In this document: one piece after another, positions 1 through 6,801 of the stretch | Position numbering within the stretch: position 1 is the first letter of the stretch | Layout of the letters: every line of letters starts with the position of its first letter | DNA from: Dehalococcoidia bacterium UBA4060 | GTDB lineage: Bacteria; Chloroflexota; Dehalococcoidia; GIF9; UBA5629 | Assembly (NCBI GenBank): GCA_002383665.1 | Contig: DFZI01000049.1 | Location: forward strand, 1-6,801 | Direction of reading: 5' to 3' | DNA: 6,801 nucleotides | Position numbers and translations under genes: made by a program | Notes under the pieces: model-generated | What the model was told of the DNA's origin: nothing | Database searches by the model: none | The model's input: the letters and a program-made list of their open reading frames with translations, nothing else

Positions 1-85
1 TATCGGCCACGTCATATTTTATATCCACCAACTGCTTCTCAATGCCTTTAAGGATGTTAATGAGCTCTTTATCGTCGTTGTTCAT
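1..85 (-). CDS. Start of a small coiled-coil protein gene, cut by the window edge (unrecognised)
   Basis: Only the first 28 codons are in the window, reading leftward from an ATG at 85-83 and running off the left edge without a stop. A purine-rich ribosome site (AGGGAGGAGGAA on the minus strand, complement of 86-97) stands just before the ATG, which makes the start convincing. The visible peptide is charged and has hydrophobic residues at L8, L12, I15, L19, I22 and V26. This 4-3-4-3-4 spacing is an ideal heptad pattern, so it probably starts with an amphipathic or coiled-coil helix. I do not recognise the family; short proteins with such a start are often uncharacterised. It is divergent from the cation ATPase gene and shares its upstream region with it. 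Function cannot be inferred from this fragment. Confidence 0.6.
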   Translation of the reverse strand, partial: MNNDDKELINILKGIEKQLVDIKYDVAD

Positions 86-151
86 TTCCTCCTCCCTTAA
101 CCTATTGTTTTGATTAGCGTCATCATTTTTTCAGAATCCTGCTGATACCTC

Positions 152-181
152 AGCATACTCCTTTGGCTTACTTTCTACCAA
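152..181 (-). promoter_or_regulatory. Possible weak promoter for the leftward partial gene
   Basis: On the minus strand TTGGTA (181-176) and TATGCT (157-152) are separated by 18 bases. Each matches the sigma-70 consensus at four of six positions. Transcription would start near 145, giving a leader of about 60 bases before the ATG at 85. The match is modest and could be chance. Confidence 0.25.
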
Positions 182-267
182 TGAACGTACGGGCATGTTC
201 AAGACTGATGCCTCCGCCTGACAAGTACAGCCCGGGAGTTGCAGGCTGCTATATTTCAAGGGAGATT

Positions 268-295
268 TTGTTGCCCGTTTGGGGGATGATATAAT
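268..295 (+). promoter_or_regulatory. Probable sigma-70-type promoter of the cation ATPase gene
   Basis: A perfect TATAAT lies at 290-295, with TTGTTG at 268-273, a spacer of 16 bases. The expected transcription start is near 302, leaving a leader of about 40 bases before the GTG start at 345. The perfect -10 box in the only sizeable gap upstream of the gene makes this the best promoter candidate in the window. No operator-like inverted repeat was recognised around it. Confidence 0.5.
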
Positions 296-344
296 TTGAG
301 CTTGGTTGCTGTATTCTCAGATAAATTTATAAGAGGACAAGATC

Positions 345-3074
345 GTGCAACAGAAAAACTGGCACAGTTTACCGGTAACAGAGGTCCTTGCTCAACTTGA
401 CACCAGCGAAAAAGGTCTGACCTCAGAGCAAGCCCGTCAGCGTCTGGAACAATATGGCTATAATGAGCTCCCTGACGAATCGAGAAAATCACCCTGGCTG
501 CTTTTGCTCGAACAGTTCAAAAACCTGCTGATTATTATTTTGCTCGTAGCAGTGGCTCTTTCTGCCGTCCTCGGCGAAGTTATAGATGCCATAGTGATTT
601 TTATCATCATCCTCTTCGCTGCCGGGCTGGGATTCATCCAGGAATACCGGGCTGAGAAGGCCATACAGGCATTAAAACGCATGGCAGCGCCGCTGGCATC
701 CGTTTTGCGCGATGGAGAAGAACGAGAGGTCCCAGCTCGTGAGCTTGTGCCGGGGGATGTCATTGTAATCAGGACCGGCGATAAAATACCGGCCGACGCC
801 AGGATCATTCAAAACTACAATCTGAGAACGGTGGAGGCTGCTCTTACGGGCGAATCGTTGCCCGTTGAAAAATCGACGGAGCCGGTTGATGAAGAGGCTG
901 TGCTGGGTGACCGCATCAATATCCTCTTCATGGGAACAGTGACCGTCTACGGCCGGTGTACTGCCGTTGTTATCTCAACAGGGAAAGAAACAGAATTCGG
1001 CAAGATCGCAGGCCTGCTGAGGGAAGTGGAAGAGGAAAGAACGCCTTTGCAGGTTAACTTGGATAAGATGAGCAAATGGATAGCAATCGGGGCCCTTACG
1101 CTCTGTTTTATCCTCGCTCTTCTGGGCATTTTCCGCGGGCATGAGCCGCTGGAAATGGTGATCTGGGGCGTAAGTCTGGCGGTTGCTGCCGTGCCCGAGG
1201 CATTGCCGGCAGTGGTAACCATATCGCTGGCGCTGGGCGTCAGCAGGATGGTTAAAAAACACGCCCTGGTACGCAGATTGCCGGCCGTTGAGACGCTGGG
1301 CTGCACTACCGTGATCTGCTCTGACAAGACCGGCACCATGACACAAGATCAGATGACTTTACGTAAAATCTGGGTCAATAATAAGATCGTCGATATAACC
1401 GGTGCAGGCTATGAGCCGGCTGGATCATTTCTGATCGGCAACAGGCCGATCGATCACACGGGAGATGCCGATCTTCTGCATTATCTTACAGCAGCCAATT
1501 TATGCTCAGATACGAAACTATTCCAGGATGATGGGCAATGGAGGATCAAAGGCGATCCCACTGAAGGCGCTTTTGTGGTTGGAGCAGTTAAAGCAGGACT
1601 CCAGATTGAGGATGTATATAGCAGGCATCAGAGGATAGACGAGATTCCGTTTTCCTCTGAGACCAAAAGAATGACAGCAATTTATAGTGAAGATGAAGGC
1701 CCGGTCGCATATTCCAACGGAGCCGCAGAGGTGGTACTCAATTCCTGCGATTATATCAGGATCGATGGCAGAGAGCTACCTCTGACCGCGGCGGAAAAGG
1801 AACGTATCAGCAATATTATTCAAAGCTTTGCTGCCGATGCGCTTCGCGTTCTGGGCACTGCCTATAAAAAGTTGCCCCCCGATTACAGGCTCGATGGCAC
1901 GGTAAATGAGGGTATGGTATTGCTCGGCTTGGGCGGCATGATCGATCCTCCCAGACCAGAGGTCAAGGACTCGATTAAAACCTGCAAACAGGCCGGCATC
2001 AGAACCGTTATGATAACAGGGGACCACCGGCTGACGGCTGTAGCCATTGCCCGCGAGCTCGGCATCCTTGACCATGGGGAGGCTATGACGGGGGCGGAAC
2101 TGGATAAATTGAGCGATGAAGAGTTCAATACGGCAGCAGAAAAAATCAAGGTTTATGCCCGTGTCTCACCCGAGCATAAACTAAGAATTGTGGAGGCGCT
2201 TACTAAAAAAGGCCATGTTGTCGCCATGACCGGTGACGGCATCAACGATGCCCCGGCTCTGAAAAAATCTGACATCGGGGTGGCCATGGGCATTAAAGGG
2301 ACGGATGTCACGAAAGAAGCAGCCGATATGATACTGACTGACGATAATTTCGCCTCCATAGTTGCGGCCGTTGAGGAAGGCAGAAATATCTTTGAGAATA
2401 TCAAGAAATTCCTGATGTACCTGCTTTCCTGTAATATGGGCGAAATACTTATCATGGCTGTGGCTGTCCTGTTAGGTCCGCTGCTGGGCTTCCCGCCGGG
2501 TGCATTGCCCCTGGTTGCCATTCAAATACTGTACGTTAACCTGGCGACCGACGGCCTGCCCGCAATTGCCCTCTCGGTTGACCCACCCGACCATGACATC
2601 ATGAAGCGCAAGCCCAGGCCACGCAACCAGAATATTTTTACACGTCATGTTTTAACCCTTATGATAGTAGGCGGAGTCTGGTCTGCCATCAGTACCCTGG
2701 GCATATTCAAAGGAGCATTGATGGCCGGCCGGAGCCTTGAGCAAGCCCAGGCATTTTGCTTTGCTACCCTGGTGATTATACAGTTCTTCACCGCATATAA
2801 TTTCCGCTCAGATAGAAAGTCAATTTTTACAATGGGCATGTTCGCCAATAAATGGCTTAACCTGGCGGTATTATGGGAATGTACATTACTGATACTGATC
2901 TTCAATATCCCTGTGCTCGAACCTATTTTCCGCACATATGCGTTCAATTTTATGGAGATAGGGATAATCCTTGTGACAGCAGGAACAATATTCCCTGTGC
3001 TTGAACTGTCGAAGTTTATACTTGGCCGATATGAGCATGATAACTCTGTGAAGACGGAAACAGAAGGGTTGTAA
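345..3074 (+). CDS. P-type cation-transporting ATPase, type IIA (Ca2+-ATPase-like)
   Basis: This is a membrane pump that uses an aspartyl-phosphate intermediate to move cations, most likely Ca2+, out of the cytoplasm. The 909-residue length is normal for bacterial P2A pumps. Domains in order: N-terminal cation-ATPase domain (about 6-43); M1-M2 (about 58-98); actuator domain with TGES at 168-171; M3-M4 (about 245-297) with PEALP at 284-288; phosphorylation motif DKTGT at 327-331 (D327 is the acceptor); KGDPTE at 402-407; TGD at 558-560; hinge motif TGDGINDAP at 629-637; M5-M10 (about 688-893). Relative to SERCA, the ion-site residues E285 (M4), N697 and E700 (M5), and N732, T735 and D736 (M6) are all present, which argues for Ca2+ rather than H+ or Na+/K+. 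The M8 glutamate is replaced by Q813. The usual KGAPE lysine is Asn458. The start is GTG, supported by AGAGG at 332-336 eight bases upstream and by the N-terminal domain beginning right after it. It appears to be transcribed alone. Substrate is inferred, not shown. Confidence 0.93.
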   Translation: MQQKNWHSLPVTEVLAQLDTSEKGLTSEQARQRLEQYGYNELPDESRKSPWLLLLEQFKNLLIIILLVAVALSAVLGEVIDAIVIFIIILFAAGLGFIQEYRAEKAIQALKRMAAPLASVLRDGEEREVPARELVPGDVIVIRTGDKIPADARIIQNYNLRTVEAALTGESLPVEKSTEPVDEEAVLGDRINILFMGTVTVYGRCTAVVISTGKETEFGKIAGLLREVEEERTPLQVNLDKMSKWIAIGALTLCFILALLGIFRGHEPLEMVIWGVSLAVAAVPEALPAVVTISLALGVSRMVKKHALVRRLPAVETLGCTTVICSDKTGTMTQDQMTLRKIWVNNKIVDITGAGYEPAGSFLIGNRPIDHTGDADLLHYLTAANLCSDTKLFQDDGQWRIKGDPTEGAFVVGAVKAGLQIEDVYSRHQRIDEIPFSSETKRMTAIYSEDEGPVAYSNGAAEVVLNSCDYIRIDGRELPLTAAEKERISNIIQSFAADALRVLGTAYKKLPPDYRLDGTVNEGMVLLGLGGMIDPPRPEVKDSIKTCKQAGIRTVMITGDHRLTAVAIARELGILDHGEAMTGAELDKLSDEEFNTAAEKIKVYARVSPEHKLRIVEALTKKGHVVAMTGDGINDAPALKKSDIGVAMGIKGTDVTKEAADMILTDDNFASIVAAVEEGRNIFENIKKFLMYLLSCNMGEILIMAVAVLLGPLLGFPPGALPLVAIQILYVNLATDGLPAIALSVDPPDHDIMKRKPRPRNQNIFTRHVLTLMIVGGVWSAISTLGIFKGALMAGRSLEQAQAFCFATLVIIQFFTAYNFRSDRKSIFTMGMFANKWLNLAVLWECTLLILIFNIPVLEPIFRTYAFNFMEIGIILVTAGTIFPVLELSKFILGRYEHDNSVKTETEGL

Positions 3075-3179
3075 TATATTACAAGATAGCTGAGATGCTA
3101 TGACTTTGATAGCTCCCCGCACACAGTCATCATCCCGCAGCGTGGAGAGTTGACAGATATGCGTTTCACCGGATGCATT

Positions 3180-3207
3180 TTGGGCCCGGATATGCTATAC
3201 TTATACT
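3180..3207 (+). promoter_or_regulatory. Candidate gyrB promoter region with overlapping -10 boxes
   Basis: Two TATACT boxes lie in tandem at 3196-3201 and 3202-3207. The first is preceded by TG at 3193-3194, making an extended -10 (TGCTATACT). The second has TTGGGC at 3180-3185 with a 16-base spacer. A perfect TTGACA at 3150-3155 also occurs, but the sequence 17 bases downstream (ATGCAT) is a poor -10. Start of transcription would fall near 3208-3214, giving a leader of roughly 70-110 bases depending on which gyrB start is used. Which box is used cannot be settled by eye. Confidence 0.4.
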
Positions 3208-3283
3208 GAATTTGCAACTTATAGTATTTCCCCTGCAAGAAAACACAAGATATTGTGGTGGCAATCTCAATACATCGCCCTGA

Positions 3284-5242
3284 GTGACGATTCAAACAGG
3301 CGAAATCCCTGAAAATTTAGCTATGACACCAGAATCAAATCATAACGGAAGCAACGGCGAATACAGCGCGCAAAATATCCGCGTGCTGGACGGGCTGGAA
3401 GCGGTGCGCCTGCGCCCCGGCATGTATATCGGCGACACGGGCAAGGACGGTCTTCACCACCTGGTTTTCGAGATAGTCTACAACAGTATAGATGAGGCCA
3501 TGGCCGGCTACTGCAACCTGATTCAGGTTATCATCAACGCGGATAACTCTGTCACCGTGATCGATAACGGCCGCGGCATACCCGTGGATATCCATCCTGA
3601 AAAAGGCGTCTCCGCCCTTGAACTGGTCATGTCCACCCTGCATGCAGGAGGCAAATTCGGCGACGGCGCATACAGCGTCTCATCCGGCCTCCACGGCGTG
3701 GGTGCATCGGTGGTCAATGCCCTTTCCAAGTGGATGAGGGCAGAGATCAAGCGTGACGGCAAGGTCTGGCGGCAGGAATACAAGCTGGGCGTACCCCAGG
3801 ATAGCGTCAAGCCTGTGGGCAAGAGCGAAGAGATCGGCACCACGGTGACATTTTTGCCCGATGACGAGATTTTCGGTGATATCAACTTTGATTTTGATAT
3901 GCTGGCCGAGCGCCTGCGGGAGCTGGCCTTCCTTAACAAGGGTGTGGAGATCAGCTTGCGGGATGAGCGGACGGATAGTGAATTAACCTACTACTTCGAG
4001 GGCGGCATCGCCAGCCTGATACGCCGCATCAACAAGAACCGCCAGGTGCTCGATAAACCGATCTATATCTCAGGCAGCGTCAACAGCACGGCTGTTGAAG
4101 TCGCCATACAATATAATGACGGCTATTCCGAAAACGTCATTGCCTTCGCCAACTGTGTCAATACCAAAGAAGGGGGCACACACCTTACAGGTTTTCGCGC
4201 CGCCCTGACGCGCGTACTTAATGATTACGCACGCAAGAATAAATTCCTCAAGGAGAGCGACCCCAACCTCTCCGGTGATGATGTCCGCGACGGTTTGACC
4301 GCGGTCATCAGCGTCAGGGTATCTTCTCCCCAGTTTGAAGGCCAGACCAAGGCCAAGCTGGGCAACCCCGAAGTCAAAGGCCAGGCCGAGTCCATCATCG
4401 GCGACGGTCTGAACGAATACCTCGAGAAGCATCCTGAGGAAGGCAAGTCCATCATCGACAAATGCCTGCTGGCAGCCAAGGCCAGAGATGCAGCCCGCAA
4501 GGCGCGTGACCTGATCCTGAAGAAAACCGGACTCGAGCTCGGCACCCTGCCGGGCAAGCTGGCCGACTGCTCCAGCAACAATCCCAGGGACTGCGAGCTT
4601 TTCCTGGTCGAGGGCGACTCGGCCGGGGGATCGGCCAAGCAGGGCCGGGACCGCAATTTCCAGGCCATACTTCCTCTGCGCGGTAAAATCCTCAACGTTG
4701 AGAAGGCCCCCAAGGACAAGATCTTCGATCACGAGGAAATCCGCGCCCTGATCACCGCACTGGGCACAGGCATAGGTGAGGCCTATGATTACTCCAAACT
4801 GCGTTACCACCAGATCATCATCATGACCGATGCCGACGTGGACGGTGCCCATATCCGCACCCTGCTGCTCACTTTCTTCTACCGCAATATGACGGACCTG
4901 ATCCAGAGCGGTCACCTTTTCATCGCCCAGCCACCTCTCTACCGCCTGTCTGCCGGTAAACAGCAGTACTGGGTTTACTCCGACGCCGAAAAGGATTCCA
5001 GACTGAACGGCATGAAGAGCAGCAAGGTGGATGTCCAGCGCTACAAGGGCTTGGGTGAGATGAGCCCCGTGCAACTATGGGAGACCACGATGAACCCGGC
5101 CACACGCTCGCTCCTGAAGGTACAGATCGAAGATGCCATGAAGGCGGACGAGACCTTCCACATGTTGATGGGCAATGAGGTGCCCCCGCGCAAGTCATTC
5201 ATCCAGGCACATGCCCGCTCGGTCAAGAACCTGGATATCTGA
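3284..5242 (+). CDS. gyrB: DNA gyrase subunit B
   Basis: GyrB is the ATPase and TOPRIM half of DNA gyrase; with GyrA (not in this window) it introduces negative supercoils using ATP. The GHKL ATPase domain covers about 31-240: E63 (catalytic base, E. coli E42), N67, DNGRGIP at 94-100, AGGKF at 121-125 and GLHGVG at 135-140. The transducer domain carries QTK at 354-356, with K356 matching E. coli K337. The TOPRIM domain shows EGDSAGGSA at 443-451 (E443) and the metal-binding D516, D518 and D520; a QRYKGLGEM block is at 585-593. At 652 residues it is the short class, lacking the roughly 170-residue insertion of E. coli GyrB. The GTG start at 3284 is the longest option; an ATG at 3323 (residue 14) gives a more usual N-terminus, and neither has a clear ribosome site. 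Tyr66 stands where E. coli has D45. ParE is the main alternative, but the overall fit favours GyrB. Confidence 0.95.
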   Translation: MTIQTGEIPENLAMTPESNHNGSNGEYSAQNIRVLDGLEAVRLRPGMYIGDTGKDGLHHLVFEIVYNSIDEAMAGYCNLIQVIINADNSVTVIDNGRGIPVDIHPEKGVSALELVMSTLHAGGKFGDGAYSVSSGLHGVGASVVNALSKWMRAEIKRDGKVWRQEYKLGVPQDSVKPVGKSEEIGTTVTFLPDDEIFGDINFDFDMLAERLRELAFLNKGVEISLRDERTDSELTYYFEGGIASLIRRINKNRQVLDKPIYISGSVNSTAVEVAIQYNDGYSENVIAFANCVNTKEGGTHLTGFRAALTRVLNDYARKNKFLKESDPNLSGDDVRDGLTAVISVRVSSPQFEGQTKAKLGNPEVKGQAESIIGDGLNEYLEKHPEEGKSIIDKCLLAAKARDAARKARDLILKKTGLELGTLPGKLADCSSNNPRDCELFLVEGDSAGGSAKQGRDRNFQAILPLRGKILNVEKAPKDKIFDHEEIRALITALGTGIGEAYDYSKLRYHQIIIMTDADVDGAHIRTLLLTFFYRNMTDLIQSGHLFIAQPPLYRLSAGKQQYWVYSDAEKDSRLNGMKSSKVDVQRYKGLGEMSPVQLWETTMNPATRSLLKVQIEDAMKADETFHMLMGNEVPPRKSFIQAHARSVKNLDI

Positions 5243-5277
5243 TCCGCCGCTACCAAAACTCATCCTCTGCGTCTGTG

Positions 5278-5895
5278 TCAGCCGCCCTTTTCTGCAGGTC
5301 TGTAGAGACCATGATCCCTGATGTACCACTCCACCCCATCTGGCACCAGGTAGTGAATGGACTTTCCACCAGCCACCCTCTCCCGGATCTCGCTGGAGCT
5401 TATCGAGATAAGGGGCTTCTCCATCATCAGGACACGGTCCCTGATCCCAGGAATATGGGCCTCCAATGCTTCCAGGTCCGGCCTGGCAAATCCGGGCCGG
5501 GGGAAGGATACCAGATGGGCCAGCTTCGATATCCGGTAGGGAGCCTTCCACAAGGGTAAGGTGGCCAGGCTGTCCCAGCCTACGAGAAGGAAAAGCTCAG
5601 TCGTATGACCGAGCTCCTGATACAGCTCTTCCAATGTATCAATAGTGTAGGACGGTCCCTCACGATCAATTTCCATGGTAGAGACCTCAAAGGCCGGATT
5701 GCTGCCGGTGGCAAGCTTCAGCATGGCCACCCTGTGTTCAGCCGGGCTGATAATGCGGTCTGACTTCATCCAGGGCTCCCCTGCCGGAATGAACATCACC
5801 CTGTCCAGCTCCAAGTCCACCCTCGCCTCCTCGGCAATGATAAGGTGAGCCAGATGTACGGGGTCGAAGGTGCCGCCCATGATCCCTACTCTCAT
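5278..5895 (-). CDS. nadD: Nicotinate-nucleotide adenylyltransferase
   Basis: NadD joins nicotinate mononucleotide and ATP to form deamido-NAD and pyrophosphate, the step before NAD synthetase in cytoplasmic NAD synthesis. The 205-residue product has the normal family length. The nucleotidyltransferase motif GGTFDPVHLAH is at 7-17, with H14 and H17 of the HxGH-type site (the glycine is Ala16 here). ISPAEHR is at 49-55, G106-W107-D108 occupies the usual G-A-D position, and the C-terminal ISSSEIR signature is at 165-171. The P-P-H-K block of many relatives reads P41-W42-M43-K44. The ATG at 5895-5893 directly abuts the TGA of the upstream GTPase gene and has AGGAGG six bases upstream, so the start is well fixed and translation is probably coupled. 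Linkage of obg and nadD is common in bacteria. The gene runs towards gyrB, with 35 bases between the stop codons. Confidence 0.94.
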   Translation of the reverse strand: MRVGIMGGTFDPVHLAHLIIAEEARVDLELDRVMFIPAGEPWMKSDRIISPAEHRVAMLKLATGSNPAFEVSTMEIDREGPSYTIDTLEELYQELGHTTELFLLVGWDSLATLPLWKAPYRISKLAHLVSFPRPGFARPDLEALEAHIPGIRDRVLMMEKPLISISSSEIRERVAGGKSIHYLVPDGVEWYIRDHGLYRPAEKGG

Positions 5896-5907
5896 TCAGT
5901 CCCTCCT
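5896..5907 (-). promoter_or_regulatory. Ribosome site and stop-start junction coupling the GTPase gene to nadD
   Basis: On the minus strand AGGAGG (5907-5902) lies inside the last codons of the upstream GTPase gene. It is followed six bases later by the nadD ATG, and the upstream TGA (5898-5896) touches that ATG without a gap. The arrangement fits translational coupling within one transcript. Confidence 0.75.
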
Positions 5908-6801
5908 GTCTACCGGCCTCGGTCTGAAGATAATTTCCGGCTCCAGTGGCTGCGATAAAACATCTTCCGTAACCATTTTGTGTACGCTCTCGACCAGTTC
6001 CTTCAGTCCTGTCCCTTTGGCGGCTGAAACCGGCAAAACCTGAATGCCATCGCTGGCCAGCCGGGACGCCAGCCTGTCGACCTCTTCATGGCTATCTGCC
6101 AGGTCAATCTTGTTGACTGCTACAAGATATTTAAGGGCAGCGAGATCGGGGTTAAAATTCTCTATCTCTCTCCTCAGACAGGCCAGATCAGCAGCGAGGT
6201 GAGGCGAGGTGGCATCCAGCAGGAAAACCAGCACATGCGCCCGTGAAAGGTGCTTGAGGAACCTGCAGCCAAGCCCTTTTCCACTGCTTGAGCTTTCTAT
6301 AATAGCCGGCATCTCCGCCCAGATAATTTTACCCTTCCCATCATCAACGGCTCCCAGCACCGGCTCACGGGTGGTGAAATCATATTCGGCGACCTGTGGA
6401 CGCGCCCCCGAGATCGCCGATAGCAACGCAGATTTTCCGCTATTCGGCATCCCCACAATTCCCACATCTAAGGGAAGGTACATATCCAGGTGAATGTCAA
6501 ACTGCTCCCCCTTCTCACCCGGTTGAAAATCACGGGGAGCCTTATAGGTAGCTGTGGCAAAATGGACATTGCCCCTGCCACCCTTACCTCCCCTGGCTAC
6601 CTTCACTCTCTGGCCCTGTGTCCTGAAATCTATTTTCCGCACCATCTCTCCCCCGTCCTTTACATAAGCTATCGTCCCCACAGGCACCTTTATAATAAGA
6701 TCAGGAGCATTAAGGCCATGCATTTTATTCTTTCCGCCCACACCACCATTACCAGCGCTGTAATTAAGTTTATGCTTGAACGAGGCTAAATCGACCAGAT
6801 C
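5896..6801 (-). CDS. obgE: Obg-family GTPase, N-terminus beyond the window, unusual G3 motif and no OCT domain
   Basis: Obg GTPases act in late large-subunit ribosome assembly and stress signalling. 301 residues are visible; the frame is open to the right edge, so the true start lies outside and about 45-50 residues are probably missing. An internal GTG at 6741 is not the start, because Obg-fold sequence continues upstream of it. The glycine-rich Obg domain fills 1-110 of the visible part (LIIKVPVGT at 35-43, GGKGGRGN at 71-78, APR at 88-90). The G domain follows: G1 GMPNSGKS at 117-124, G2 region DFTT at 141-144, G4 NKID at 230-233, G5 SA at 259-260. G3, normally Asp-x-Pro-Gly, reads Glu-Met-Pro-Ala at 163-166, and the following switch segment (IIESSSSGKGLG) also departs from LIEGA. 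The protein stops after IIFRPRPVDRRD, where the C-terminal OCT domain of many relatives would begin. Family assignment is firm; full GTPase activity is uncertain. It is the upstream gene of an operon with nadD. Confidence 0.88.
   Translation of the reverse strand, partial: DLVDLASFKHKLNYSAGNGGVGGKNKMHGLNAPDLIIKVPVGTIAYVKDGGEMVRKIDFRTQGQRVKVARGGKGGRGNVHFATATYKAPRDFQPGEKGEQFDIHLDMYLPLDVGIVGMPNSGKSALLSAISGARPQVAEYDFTTREPVLGAVDDGKGKIIWAEMPAIIESSSSGKGLGCRFLKHLSRAHVLVFLLDATSPHLAADLACLRREIENFNPDLAALKYLVAVNKIDLADSHEEVDRLASRLASDGIQVLPVSAAKGTGLKELVESVHKMVTEDVLSQPLEPEIIFRPRPVDRRD

Noticed and set aside
97..156. A 19-codon minus-strand reading frame ending 11 bases before the leftward partial gene, a possible leader peptide
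   Set aside because: Its AAAGGAG sits only one base from the ATG, too close for a working ribosome site, and the ATG overlaps the best -10 candidate. No attenuator-like residue run is present.
181..294. A 37-codon plus-strand frame before the cation ATPase gene
   Set aside because: No ribosome site, no recognisable similarity, and it ends within the probable -10 box of the ATPase promoter.
3071..3082. A perfect 12-base AT-rich palindrome at the ATPase stop codon and a small 5-bp hairpin at 3086-3101
   Set aside because: Too short and AT-rich, with no T-run after it, so neither a terminator nor a convincing operator.
3159..3209. A 16-codon frame preceded by GGAGAG upstream of gyrB
   Set aside because: It overlaps the candidate promoter boxes and is too short to support.
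3098..3295. A 65-codon minus-strand frame across the gap between the ATPase gene and gyrB
   Set aside because: No ribosome site or recognisable domain; it overlaps the gyrB promoter and the gyrB start and looks like chance.
4070..5074. A 334-codon frame antisense to gyrB
   Set aside because: It lies wholly inside a strongly conserved gyrB frame and matches no family; such antisense frames are a by-product of codon bias.

Overview
This is an ordinary-looking chromosomal segment from a free-living bacterium, carrying three complete genes and two cut by the window edges. It holds no RNA genes, mobile elements, CRISPR arrays or long repeats that I can support. An Obg-type GTPase gene directly followed by nadD, a gyrase B of the short (about 650 residue) class, and moderate GC content fit a Gram-positive-like or Chloroflexota (perhaps Dehalococcoidia) background. 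That placement is an inference from protein style, not a proven assignment.

Layout from left to right: (1) the first 28 codons of a minus-strand gene with a strong ribosome site, encoding a short coiled-coil start. (2) A divergent intergenic region (86-344) with a good sigma-70-type promoter facing right. (3) A 909-residue P-type Ca2+-ATPase-like cation pump (345-3074, +) starting at GTG. (4) A 209-base spacer with a probable promoter but no convincing terminator. (5) gyrB (3284-5242, +), the ATPase subunit of DNA gyrase. (6) A 35-base convergent gap. (7) nadD (5278-5895, -), NAD biosynthesis. (8) An Obg-family GTPase (5896-6801, -) whose N-terminus lies beyond the right edge. The GTPase and nadD form one minus-strand operon with a TGA-ATG junction and no bases between them.

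The genes serve separate housekeeping roles: ion export, DNA supercoiling, NAD synthesis, and ribosome-associated GTPase activity. The only true functional unit visible is the obg-nadD pair.

The most interesting points are departures from family consensus. The Obg GTPase has a degraded G3 motif (Glu-Met-Pro-Ala in place of Asp-x-Pro-Gly) and stops exactly where the Obg C-terminal (OCT) domain would begin. The P-type ATPase has Asn in place of the lysine of the KGAPE nucleotide-binding motif. GyrB has Tyr where most gyrases have Asp next to the Mg-binding Asn. I saw no evidence of a new multi-gene system.
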